Source of the DNA: JBPCOI01 sp051000395
Lineage (GTDB): Bacteria > Actinomycetota > Actinomycetes > Mycobacteriales > Jatrophihabitantaceae
Direction: 5' to 3'
Length of the DNA: 64,000 nt
Assembly (NCBI GenBank): GCA_051000395.1
Contig: JBPCOI010000027.1
Location: 1 to 64,000 of the forward strand
The notes beneath the pieces are model-generated. The model did not search any database. It saw only the letters and a list, made by a program, of their open reading frames with translations, and had not been told where the DNA came from. Positions 24,785-32,357 of this stretch are shown in pieces (position 1 is the stretch's first letter; each line of letters begins with the position of its first letter). The position numbers and the translations under genes are program-made.

Positions 24785-26229
24785 CGGTCCGGGTCCGCTT
24801 CTGCCCTTCCCCGACCGGCAATCCGCACGTCGGGCTGATCCGCACCTGCCTGTTCAACTGGGCCTACGCGCGGCACGTGGGCGGCACGTTCGTGTTCCGC
24901 GTCGAGGACACCGACGCGGCACGCGATTCCGAGCACTCCTACCAGCAGCTGCTGGACTCGCTGCGTTGGCTGGGCATGGACTGGGACGAGGGGCCCGAGG
25001 TCGGTGGCCGCTACGGGCCGTACCGGCAGAGCGAGCGGCGCGAGACCTACGCCGAGGTCGTCGCGGCGCTGAGCGCCGCCGGCCACCTCTACGAGTCGTA
25101 CTCGACGCCCGAGGAAGTCGAGGCACGCCATGTCGCCGCCGGGCGCAGTCTGAAGCTGGGGTACGACAACCACGACCGATCGCTGAGCGATGCGGCGCGC
25201 CGAGCGCTGCGCGACGAGGGACGCGAGCCGGTGCTGCGCCTGCGGATGCCGGAGCAGGAGCTGAGCTGGCACGACCTGGTGCGGGGCGAGGTGCGCTTCG
25301 CGGCCGGATCGGTGCCGGACTTCGTGGTGGTGCGGGCGAACGGCGATCCCCTGTATCCGCTGGTGAATCCGGTCGACGACGCCCTGATGCGCATCACGCA
25401 CGTGCTGCGCGGCGAGGACCTACTGTCCTCCACGCCGCGTCAGATCGCGCTGTACCGCGCGCTCGTCGACGTCGGCGTCACCGACTTCGTGCCGCAGTTC
25501 GGCCACCTGCCCTACGTCATGGGGGACGGGAACAAGAAGCTGTCCAAGCGCGATCCGCAATCGTCGCTGAACGTCTACCGCGATGCCGGCTACCTTCCCG
25601 AGGGCCTGCTGAACTATCTGGCGCTGCTGGGGTGGTCGATAGCCGGCGACCACGACATCTTCTCGATGCAGGAGATGGTGGCCGCGTTCGACATCGCCGA
25701 CGTCAACGCCAATCCGGCGCGTTTCGACCCCAAGAAGTGCGAGGCGATCAACGCGACGCACATCCGGATGCTCGCACCGGGCGACTTCGCCGCCCGCCTG
25801 GGCGCCCAGCTCGTGGCGGCGAACCTCGACACTCCGGACGCGCTGGTCGCCGCCGCCGCGCCGCTGGTGCAGGAACGCGTCCAGACCCTCGGCGAGGCAG
25901 TGGAGATGCTGCGGTTCCTGCTCGTTGACAGCAGCGAATTCACCGTGGACGAGTCGGCGGCCGCCAAGCAGCTCGGCGCGGCCGGGCAGCCCGTGCTGCG
26001 CGCCGCGGTCCCGGCGCTCGAGGGCCTTTCGGACTGGACGGCGCCGGCGATCGAGGACGCGCTCAAGCGCGCGCTGGTCGAGGATCTCGGGCTTAAGCCA
26101 CGCCACGCCTTCGGCCCGGTGCGGGTCGCGGTGACCGGACGCAGCGTGTCCCCGCCGCTGTTCGAGTCGATGGAGCTCCTCGGCCGCGACCGGTGCCTGG
26201 ATCGGCTGCGAGCTGCCGTCCGGCCGTGA
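24781..26229 (+). CDS. gltX: Glutamate--tRNA ligase
   Basis: Class I aminoacyl-tRNA synthetase, 482 residues. The HIGH-type motif is PSPTGNPHVGLIRT and the KMSKS-type motif GNKKLSKRDPQSS. With GatCAB encoded in this window and no glutaminyl-tRNA synthetase seen, it probably also charges tRNA(Gln) with glutamate (the non-discriminating type typical of actinobacteria). Start ATG overlaps the stop of the FAH-family gene, so the two are translationally coupled. Confidence 0.97.
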   Translation: MTVRVRFCPSPTGNPHVGLIRTCLFNWAYARHVGGTFVFRVEDTDAARDSEHSYQQLLDSLRWLGMDWDEGPEVGGRYGPYRQSERRETYAEVVAALSAAGHLYESYSTPEEVEARHVAAGRSLKLGYDNHDRSLSDAARRALRDEGREPVLRLRMPEQELSWHDLVRGEVRFAAGSVPDFVVVRANGDPLYPLVNPVDDALMRITHVLRGEDLLSSTPRQIALYRALVDVGVTDFVPQFGHLPYVMGDGNKKLSKRDPQSSLNVYRDAGYLPEGLLNYLALLGWSIAGDHDIFSMQEMVAAFDIADVNANPARFDPKKCEAINATHIRMLAPGDFAARLGAQLVAANLDTPDALVAAAAPLVQERVQTLGEAVEMLRFLLVDSSEFTVDESAAAKQLGAAGQPVLRAAVPALEGLSDWTAPAIEDALKRALVEDLGLKPRHAFGPVRVAVTGRSVSPPLFESMELLGRDRCLDRLRAAVRP

Positions 26230-26304
26230 CGGCGGGCCAAGGTGATAGGCGCTCGCGCGGCCGCTACCGTCGAGGGAACTGTCCGCGTGCCGAAAGGTGT
26301 TCCC

Positions 26305-27453
26305 ATGCCCGCAACCATCCCTTCCTGGAGCGACGAGGACATCGAGGCGTTCCGCGACCTGGCGCGCAGCTTCCTCGAGAAGGAATGCGCTCCGAACGAA
26401 GAACGGTGGTGCGAGCAGCAACACGTGGATCGCGAGATCTGGACGAAGGCGGGCGAGCTCGGCCTGCTGTGCCCGTCGATCCCGACCGAATACGGCGGCG
26501 GGGGCGGCAGTTTCGCCCACGAGGCCGTCCTGGCCGAGGAGCAGGTGCGCCGCCTGGCGCCCAGCCTCGGCACCACGGTGCACAGCACGATCGTCGCGCA
26601 CTACATCAACGGCTACGGCACCGAGGAGCAGAAGCAGCGCTGGCTGCCGAAGCTCGCGAGCGGCGAGCTCGTCGGGGCGGTCGCGATGACCGAGCCCGGT
26701 ACCGGCTCGGACCTGCAGAGCGTGCGGACCAAAGCGATCAAGGACGGTGACGAGTACGTCATCGACGGGTCCAAGACGTTCATCACCAACGGATTGCTCG
26801 CCGAACTGGTGATCGTCGTTGCCAAGACCGACCCCGACAACGCGCACGCCGGTATCTCGCTGATCGTGGTCGAGACCGAGGGGACGCCCGGCTTCTCGCG
26901 GGGGCGGGTGCTGAAGAAGGTGGGTCAGCACGGGCAGGACACCGCGGAGTTGTGCTTCGACGGCGTGCGCGTGCCGACGGCCAACCTGCTCGGCGAGGCA
27001 GAGGGCCAGGGTTTCGTCCAGCTCATGCAGCAGCTGCCGCAGGAACGCCTCATTATCGCGGTGGTCGCGACGGCCGCGATCGAGACATCGGTAGCCGAGA
27101 CCATCAAGTACACCAAGGACCGGCACGCGTTCGGCCGGCCCGTCTTCAACTTCCAGAACACCAAGTTCAAGCTCGCCGAGATGGCGACAACCGCGAAGAT
27201 CGCCCGGGTCTTCATCGACGACTGCATCGTCAAGCACATCAAGGGTGAACTCGACATCCCCACCGCGTCGATGGCCAAGTGGTGGCTGACCGAGGAGTAG
27301 TGCAAGGTCGCCGACGAGTGCCTGCAGCTGTTCGGCGGCTACGGCTACATGCAGGAGTACCCGATCTCCAAGATGTACACCGACTCGCGCATCCAGAAGA
27401 TCTACGGTGGTACGAACGAGATCATGAAGGAGATCATCTCGCGGTTCCTGTGA
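26305..27453 (+). pseudogene. Acyl-CoA dehydrogenase interrupted by an in-frame amber codon
   Basis: FAD-dependent acyl-CoA dehydrogenase of the FadE type, frame of 383 codons. The N-terminal part has ERWCEQQHVDREIWTKAGEL, VAMTEPGTGSDLQSVRT (FAD/substrate loop) and PQERLIIAVVA, whose glutamate (residue 247) matches the catalytic base of the isovaleryl/long-chain group. Codon 332 (27298-27300) is TAG: KWWLTEE-stop-CKVADECLQLFGGYGYM, where relatives have Gln before Cys. The last 50 codons (PISKMYTDSRIQKIYGGTNEIMKEI) follow in the same frame. One CAG to TAG change explains it. The truncated product would lack the last helices that complete FAD binding and the dimer interface. Confidence 0.88.
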
Positions 27454-27499
27454 GGCGCTGGCCGCGGGCGCCGGAATCCAGATTCGTTTGGCGCAGTGC

Positions 27500-28120
27500 T
27501 CAGTTGCCGGGATCCTGGTCGACCCAGGTGAGCGACAGGCCGCCGTGATCCCCGCTGCCCGGAGTCGTGGCGTTCAGCGTCCCCGTCACGGTGAGCGCGA
27601 TGCCGTAGGGAACCTTGCCCTGCTTCTGGAACACGACCTGCGTGGTGGGATTCTGGCCGGGCACCTTGTCGTAGCCGGCCGCGTTGAGAACCATCGACGC
27701 GGCGCCGAGCTGCCCCCCGTCGACGGAGTTGTAGCAGTAGACGTAGACGGTCACGCTGCCGGAGGACTTCGTGAACTCCACGTCCGGCGCACCGATCCGC
27801 AGGGCAGCGCGAGTGACCACGCTCGGCGGCGTCTGGGTGCCGGCGCTCGCGCCCGCCGGCACCCGGCACCGCCCTGCCGGCACCCCGCCCGGCGGGCCGC
27901 TGGACGCCGCCTGGTGCACGGTGTTTCCCGAGCTGCCGAACAGCAACACGGTCCCGATCGCGCCGGCGAGCACGACGAAGACAGCCACCACGATCGCGAT
28001 GATCAACTTTGCGCTGAAGCGCTCGCGAGCGCCCTTGTCCGGTGGGGTGTCCTCGGGCAGCTCACCGTCGGCCGGAAGCCCGTACCCGAACGGGTCCTCG
28101 GGCATCTCCGGACCGCTCAT
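27500..28120 (-). CDS. Membrane-anchored protein of unknown function
   Basis: Unrecognised protein of about 206 residues. An acidic, proline-rich cytosolic N-terminus (MSGPEMPEDPFGYGLP) leads into one transmembrane helix (LIIAIVVAVFVVLAGAIGTVLL) and an extracytoplasmic domain with two cysteines (GRCRVPAG and VYVYCYNSVDGG) that could form a disulfide. Several Val/Thr-rich strands suggest a beta fold. ATG at 28120 was chosen; one 18 bp upstream is also possible. Convergent with the preceding acyl-CoA dehydrogenase gene. Confidence 0.65.
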   Translation of the reverse strand: MSGPEMPEDPFGYGLPADGELPEDTPPDKGARERFSAKLIIAIVVAVFVVLAGAIGTVLLFGSSGNTVHQAASSGPPGGVPAGRCRVPAGASAGTQTPPSVVTRAALRIGAPDVEFTKSSGSVTVYVYCYNSVDGGQLGAASMVLNAAGYDKVPGQNPTTQVVFQKQGKVPYGIALTVTGTLNATTPGSGDHGGLSLTWVDQDPGN

Positions 28121-28161
28121 CGCCCCCGATTCTGCCACGGCCGCCCCGTTAGGGTGCTCGG

Positions 28162-28539
28162 ATGGATGACGTGAGCGGTACCCCGCCGGCCCAAGCGGTC
28201 GCAGTACTGGCCGAGCACGTCGCCGCGTTCAACGCCTACGACCTCCCGCGACTGATGGCAGGCTTCGCCGCAGACGCCTCGTGGGTGACCGGACGCGACG
28301 CGCTGCGCGGCACGGGGAACCTGAGCGAGCTGTTCGACGCGGCATTCGCCGGGCTGAGCCCACAGCTGGAGATCGTCTCGGTGCTAGTCAATGGTGATCG
28401 CGTCGCGGCCGAACTGCTCGAACACATCGAGCTCGACGGGCAGCCGCGCGAGTTCGCGATCGCCGGCTTCTACCGCATCGCGGCCGGCCGTATCGTCGCG
28501 GCGAAAATCTACCGCGAGGGTTCGGCGGACGTAGCCTGA
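28162..28539 (+). CDS. SnoaL/NTF2-like protein
   Basis: Small protein of 125 residues with the cone-shaped SnoaL/NTF2 fold pattern: VLAEHVAAFNAYDLPRLMAGFA, ASWVTG, the central LSPQLEIVSVLVNGDRVAAELLEHIEL strands and FAIAGFYRIAAGRIVAAKIYREG. Such proteins act as isomerases, cyclases or ligand binders; no specific role is evident. TAGGGT lies 6 nt before the ATG at 28162, the leaderless pattern. Divergent from the membrane protein gene. Confidence 0.8.
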   Translation: MDDVSGTPPAQAVAVLAEHVAAFNAYDLPRLMAGFAADASWVTGRDALRGTGNLSELFDAAFAGLSPQLEIVSVLVNGDRVAAELLEHIELDGQPREFAIAGFYRIAAGRIVAAKIYREGSADVA

Positions 28540-28573
28540 TCCGCAGCGCCGCCAGCGCGGTGCCGTCGTCACG

Positions 28574-28620
28574 CCGTACAGCGTTCGCGGCGCCCTGCCT
28601 CGCCGCCGAACGCTGTACGG
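28574..28620. repeat. 14-bp perfect inverted repeat
   Basis: CCGTACAGCGTTCG (28574-28587) and CGAACGCTGTACGG (28607-28620) flank 19 bp. No T-run follows, so it is not a classical terminator; it overlaps the SDR remnant. Confidence 0.7.
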
Positions 28621-28750
28621 TCACCGGCGAGGTGTTCGCCGCGCAGGCGGTGCGATCTGCGACCTGGTGAACTGGCACACCGGCGCCACGATCGATGCGG
28701 ATATGGCGTGGACGATCGATGACGTCGAGGCGGCAATCGGGGGTTGGTAG
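28577..28750 (+). pseudogene. 3' remnant of an SDR-type dehydrogenase gene
   Basis: No intact gene lies here, but the plus strand encodes FAAPCLAAERCTVTGEVFAAQ in one frame and, after an apparent 1-bp deletion near 28652, GGAICDLVNWHTGATIDADM followed by WTIDDVEAAIGGW and TAG. VTGEVF followed by GG-x-I is the usual C-terminal strand region of SDR dehydrogenases (PVTGEVYSVGGG type). Only the last ~55 codons remain, directly before another SDR gene, so it is probably a decayed neighbour or duplicate. Confidence 0.5.
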
Positions 28751-28752
28751 GC

Positions 28753-29610
28753 GTGCAGGCCAGATCACTGGACGGCACGGTCGTCGTCGTCACCGGCGGC
28801 GCCAGGGGGATCGGGGCGGCGACCGCTCGGGCCCTGGCCGCGGCCGGCGCGCGCGTCGCGATCGGCGACCTCGACGTGACGCTGGGCCGCCAGACCGCGG
28901 AGGAGCTTGGCGGCAGCGCGATCGCACTGCCGCTCGACGTCACCGACAACGCCGGCTTCACTGCCTTCCTCGACGCCGTCGAACGTCAACTCGGCCCGCT
29001 CGACGTGCTGGTGAACAACGCCGGCATCATGGCGCTGGCGTCGCTGGACGAGGAATCGGACGAGACCACCGCGCGCCAGCTCGCGATCAACCTGGGCGCG
29101 GTCGTGCACGGCACGCGCGAGGCGATGAAGCGGATGAAGCCCCGGCACAGCGGGCACATCGTCAACATCGCTTCGCTCGCCGGCAAGCTCGGAGTCCCGG
29201 GCGGCGCGACGTACTGCGCCACCAAGCACGGGGTGGTCGGCCTCTGTGAGGCGGTCCGTCTGGAGCTGCGCGGAAGCGGCGTCGAGGTCAGCTGCGTGAT
29301 GCCGACGATCGTGCGCACTGAGCTCGCGGCCGGCATCAGCCAGACGCGCCTGAGTTCCCAGGTCGGTTCGGAGGAGGTCGCGGCGGCCATCGTCGCGGTC
29401 CTGCGCAAGCCGCGCCTGGAGGTCTACGTGCCGCGCTATCTCGGCGGCGTCCAGCGCGTGGTTCGCGTGCTGCCGCGCCGCGTCGGTGAGTGGATCGCCC
29501 GCGCAGGAGGGACGGACCAGGTCCTGGCAGCAGCGGTGCACGCGCCGGCGCGCGCCGAGTACGAGCGGCGCGCCGCGCGGAGTGCGCCGGGAGCCGATGG
29601 CGCGCCCTGA
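28753..29610 (+). CDS. SDR-family oxidoreductase
   Basis: Classical short-chain dehydrogenase of about 285 residues: VVVTGGARGIGAATARAL at the N-terminus, acidic residue DLDV after strand 2 favouring NAD(H), NNAGIMALASL, catalytic serine in VNIASLAGKL and YCATKHG near residue 152. The C-terminal tail (VYVPRYLGGVQRVVRVLPRR) is typical of actinobacterial SDRs with a basic, possibly membrane-associated end. GTG at 28753 chosen; a TTG 9 nt upstream is possible. Substrate unknown. Confidence 0.88.
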   Translation: MQARSLDGTVVVVTGGARGIGAATARALAAAGARVAIGDLDVTLGRQTAEELGGSAIALPLDVTDNAGFTAFLDAVERQLGPLDVLVNNAGIMALASLDEESDETTARQLAINLGAVVHGTREAMKRMKPRHSGHIVNIASLAGKLGVPGGATYCATKHGVVGLCEAVRLELRGSGVEVSCVMPTIVRTELAAGISQTRLSSQVGSEEVAAAIVAVLRKPRLEVYVPRYLGGVQRVVRVLPRRVGEWIARAGGTDQVLAAAVHAPARAEYERRAARSAPGADGAP

Positions 29611-29718
29611 GCTGTGCGCGGCGCCGCTGCTCGCGCCTGATGCGGTGTCGAACTGGCGCCCGGAGGTCCGGTAGAGTCTGACGACGGCCCGCCCGGTGTT
29701 CGCCGACGGGCTCGCCCG

Positions 29719-29790
29719 TGGGGTATGGGGTAATTGGCAGCCCAACTGATTCTGGTTCAGTTAGTCTAGGTTCGAGTCCTGGTACCCCAG
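29719..29790 (+). tRNA. tRNA-Gln (anticodon CTG)
   Basis: Full cloverleaf of 72 nt: acceptor TGGGGTA/TACCCCA, D arm GGGT...GCCC, anticodon stem ACTGA/TCAGT around TTCTGGT (anticodon CTG, reads CAG), T arm CTAGG-TTCGAGT-CCTGG, discriminator G. The 3' CCA is not encoded. With GltX and GatCAB it is presumably charged by the transamidation route. Confidence 0.95.
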
Positions 29791-29812
29791 CGCACGACCG
29801 AGAAGTTTCTGG

Positions 29813-29885
29813 GGCCCCGTCGTCTAGTGGCCCAGGACGCCGCCCTCTCAAGGCGGTAGCGCCGGTTCGAATCCGGTCGGGGCTA
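29813..29885 (+). tRNA. tRNA-Glu (anticodon CTC)
   Basis: Full cloverleaf of 73 nt: acceptor GGCCCCG/CGGGGCT (one G-U pair), anticodon stem CCGCC/GGCGG around CTCTCAA (anticodon CTC, reads GAG), T loop TTCGAAT, discriminator A, no encoded CCA. It lies 22 nt after tRNA-Gln and is probably co-transcribed. Confidence 0.95.
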
Positions 29886-29965
29886 CAAGCTCGCAGGTTC
29901 CGGTTACGGGGCCTCGGTTCTCAAGATCGCACACATGTCGGTCTTGACGGGTGACGCGCCGAGTC

Positions 29966-30211
29966 TCAGACCGCCCGAGGCGTCTCGGTGACCAACGTCG
30001 TAAGACTCGCGGCGTGCCGGCTGCTCACCTGGCGGAAGTAGACGATCTCTCCGTCGACGTCGTCGACGACGGCCCACGACCAGAAGTCGGGGCGGCCGGC
30101 CACCAAGACGTCACCTGTGGCGGGGGCGGCCGCCGGGGGAACGACGCGCGTGAAACTGCGGCCGTCGTCGTCCTCCATGTTGAGGTCCGCGTCGAGATCG
30201 ATGTAGATCAT
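29966..30211 (-). CDS. Small acidic protein of unknown function, second of a gene pair
   Basis: Protein of 81 residues starting MIYIDLDADLNMEDDDGRSF. After the acidic opening come short strands (GDVLVAGRPDFWSWAVVDDVDGEIVYFRQV). I recall similar small proteins with a DLxADLNxEDDDG opening in actinobacteria, usually beside a second small gene, but know no function. No membrane helix or catalytic motif. ATG at 30211 behind a ggaggct ribosome site. It follows the next gene by 47 bp on the same strand, a likely two-gene operon. Confidence 0.6.
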   Translation of the reverse strand: MIYIDLDADLNMEDDDGRSFTRVVPPAAAPATGDVLVAGRPDFWSWAVVDDVDGEIVYFRQVSSRHAASLTTLVTETPRAV

Positions 30212-30258
30212 CTGTCGGAGCCTCCCTCCGGGTCGTGGTACGGATTGATGACCGATGT

Positions 30259-30498
30259 TTAGCGCGTGGCGACGACGGCATCAACGAGAGCGTCAACGTC
30301 AACGCCGCGCAGCGTGGTGGCGAGAAGCGTGTCCTCGCCGTGGTTGTTATCGGGTACCCACACGGACAAGCCGTAGAAGCCGTAGACGGCGAAGTGAGTC
30401 GGCGCATCTGCTCGCAAGGTGTTGCGGTCGAGGCCGCCCCCGCGCAGCACCGCGGCATCGCGGGGAGGCGGCAAGGTGTGGGTAAAGCCTGGCGGCAA
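30259..30498 (-). CDS. Small conserved-type protein, first of a gene pair, possibly truncated
   Basis: Frame of 79 residues from a TTG at 30498: it reads LPPGFTHTLPPPRDAAVLRG then THFAVYGFYGLSVWVPDNNH and ends with ALVDAVVATR. The Y-G-F-Y-G-(I/L)-S-V-(F/W) block is one I associate with a longer (about 130-170 residue) actinobacterial protein encoded beside the small acidic protein. If so, the middle and C-terminus are missing here, by deletion or frameshift. Function unknown. The weak start adds uncertainty. Confidence 0.45.
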   Translation of the reverse strand: MPPGFTHTLPPPRDAAVLRGGGLDRNTLRADAPTHFAVYGFYGLSVWVPDNNHGEDTLLATTLRGVDVDALVDAVVATR

Positions 30499-30725
30499 GG
30501 GAAGGGCCCTTGTGGCTGAGGCGCTGCCGAACCTCGAACATCGTCAGGCTGGCGTCGAACATGGGCGAGGCGGCGGTGTGCCGCAGCGTCATCCAAGTGA
30601 CGCATCGGGCCGTCGAGGCCGGGGCGATTGACGGCCGGCCCGAGCGCATCGCGACTGAACTTGGCCGCGGAGCCGGCTGGCTTTCTTCGTACCGGCCGGT
30701 GAGCGTCAGGCCGCGGCGGCGAGCT

Positions 30726-32003
30726 TCAGGCTGCCGCGGTGCCCGCTGTGCACAGGCGGTTGCGGCCGGCGGACTTCGCGCGGTACAGGGCTGCGTCCGC
30801 GCGCCCGAGCAGCTCGTGGATGTCGCTGAGCTGACTGCTGCTGCTCACGTGGGTCAGTCCGATCGACACGCTGATCGACGTGTCGCCGACGATGTCCAGA
30901 CCGCTGATGGCAGAGCGCAGCCGATTGCCGAGTCCTTGCGCTCGAGCTAGATCGATCTCGTCAAGGATCACGACGAACTCGTCACCCCCGAAACGACCGA
31001 GGCAATCCTGGCGACGAAGCTCGCTGCGCAGGCATGCTGTCACGGCAAGGAGCACTTGGTCTCCCACAAGGTGACCCTGCAGGTCGTTGATCGTTTTGAA
31101 GTGGTCGATGTCCACAACCAGCACCGCGACACCCCGGCCGGCTCGCGTGCTCTTGGCCAGGACGCGGCTCGCGTGCTCGGTCCAGGCAGTGGTATTCAGC
31201 AGACCCGTCTTGGTGTCCGTACGGGCGGCCTGATGCAGGGCCTTCACTACAGAGCCGCGGTGCAGGTAGGCAACCAGGACGAGCAGCACAGGTACAAGTG
31301 CCGCGGCGTGCAGCAAGAACTCCGCGGCAGCTATGCCCAGCACCAGGGTGGCGAATTCGTAACAGAGCGCTTCCTGGTCGGGAAACATCATCCGAATACT
31401 CGGTGGCCGGGCTGTAAGCCTCACCCCGACGAGCACGATTGCGAGGTTGACAGCGGTGAACGCGAGCACTGCCGCGAGCACTGCTGCAGTCGCCAGCGCC
31501 TGGCCATGGAGCACCGTGGCCGCCACGCCGTTGTCGAGCACGGCGGCGGCGGCTAGCTGCGCCAGCATTGCGGCACCCGCGGTGAACGCGACACGATACG
31601 GTCGTCCTGAACGGTCTCGGCGCCGTTGCAGCATGGCGTGGCCGTACTGCAGCGCAATCAGCGCCGCTGCCCAGCCGGCCGGCAGCGTGAGCAAAGCGGC
31701 GAAGGACCACACCGACATCGGGTTGGCGAAGACCCGATCACTGCCGAGGTATCGTGTGAGACGTTCCGAGCGTGCCGCGAACTCGGCGTAGCCGATGCTC
31801 AGTGCGCTCAGGACGGCGAAGCGGATCAGCGTGGTGTGGGTGAGCTGCTCGGTGGCCAGCAAGGTGACCGTCGCGGCAGCCGCGCCGAGTTCGACGAGCA
31901 GCAGGAACATCCGGGCCGGAACGGGGATCGCCCACACGGCCCAGCGGCGGATCGAAAGTCGAGACTGGTGGCTATCGCCAACGGCGTGCGGATGCGAGAG
32001 CAT
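30726..32003 (-). CDS. Membrane-bound diguanylate cyclase (GGDEF)
   Basis: Makes cyclic di-GMP from two GTP. The N-terminal ~245 residues contain about six to eight membrane helices (e.g. FLLLVELGAAAATVTLLA, AVLAAVLAFTAVNLAIVLVGV); the C-terminal GGDEF domain holds DTKTGLLNTTAW, DIDHFKTINDLQGHLVGD, the active loop FGGDEFVVI and the inhibitory I-site RRQD five residues before it, so it is probably active and product-inhibited. ATG at 32003 with AGGA 8 nt upstream was preferred to a GTG 15 bp earlier. A folded leader may precede it. No EAL or HD-GYP partner is nearby. Confidence 0.92.
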   Translation of the reverse strand: MLSHPHAVGDSHQSRLSIRRWAVWAIPVPARMFLLLVELGAAAATVTLLATEQLTHTTLIRFAVLSALSIGYAEFAARSERLTRYLGSDRVFANPMSVWSFAALLTLPAGWAAALIALQYGHAMLQRRRDRSGRPYRVAFTAGAAMLAQLAAAAVLDNGVAATVLHGQALATAAVLAAVLAFTAVNLAIVLVGVRLTARPPSIRMMFPDQEALCYEFATLVLGIAAAEFLLHAAALVPVLLVLVAYLHRGSVVKALHQAARTDTKTGLLNTTAWTEHASRVLAKSTRAGRGVAVLVVDIDHFKTINDLQGHLVGDQVLLAVTACLRSELRRQDCLGRFGGDEFVVILDEIDLARAQGLGNRLRSAISGLDIVGDTSISVSIGLTHVSSSSQLSDIHELLGRADAALYRAKSAGRNRLCTAGTAAA

Positions 32004-32357
32004 GGGGTTGTCCTGCACCTCTCAGTTCAGCGTTACGACGAGTTGAACCCGAGGCGCAGAACCTGCGAAACCCTCGGCATGCCAGTGCCGTGTGGATTCG
32101 CAGACTACAGCAGGGCAGTGAGATTGCCCAGGTGAGGTGAGCCGGCACCGCCTTGTACGGAGGACGGTGTCGCCTCGCCCCGACAGCAGGATGGGGGTGA
32201 GCGTTGTGTCGAAGCACTGGGAGTGGGGCTAAACCGATGACCGCCTTCACGCGGACATCATTACGGACAACGAACCGAAGCCCGTGAGGTTACGGTCAAG
32301 CTCGCGGGTGTGTGTTACGACGCTGTCCTGACGGCCGGGATCAGGTGCGTCGCTTCG
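32004..32357. other. 354-bp gene-free region between the cyclase and MFS genes
   Basis: No convincing coding frame. The notable structure is a nested hairpin at 32063-32103: CTGCGAA (32063-32069) with TTCGCAG (32097-32103), and inside it CGGCA (32075-32079) with TGCCG (32086-32090). On the minus strand it would sit about 60 nt upstream of the cyclase start. It does not match any c-di-GMP riboswitch consensus I know. The rest shows no recognisable element. Confidence 0.5.

Noticed and set aside
20486..27453. Global reassignment of TAG to an amino acid
   Set aside because: TAG is the only plausible stop of more than ten intact genes in the window, including hupB, gatC, gatB and gpsA.
30499..30725. 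Possible coding frames between the small gene pair and the cyclase
   Set aside because: Frames on both strands are Arg/Ser-rich and lack starts with ribosome sites; nothing recognisable.
32004..32357. c-di-GMP riboswitch in front of the diguanylate cyclase
   Set aside because: Neither GEMM-I nor GEMM-II conserved bases were found; only a nested hairpin is visible.
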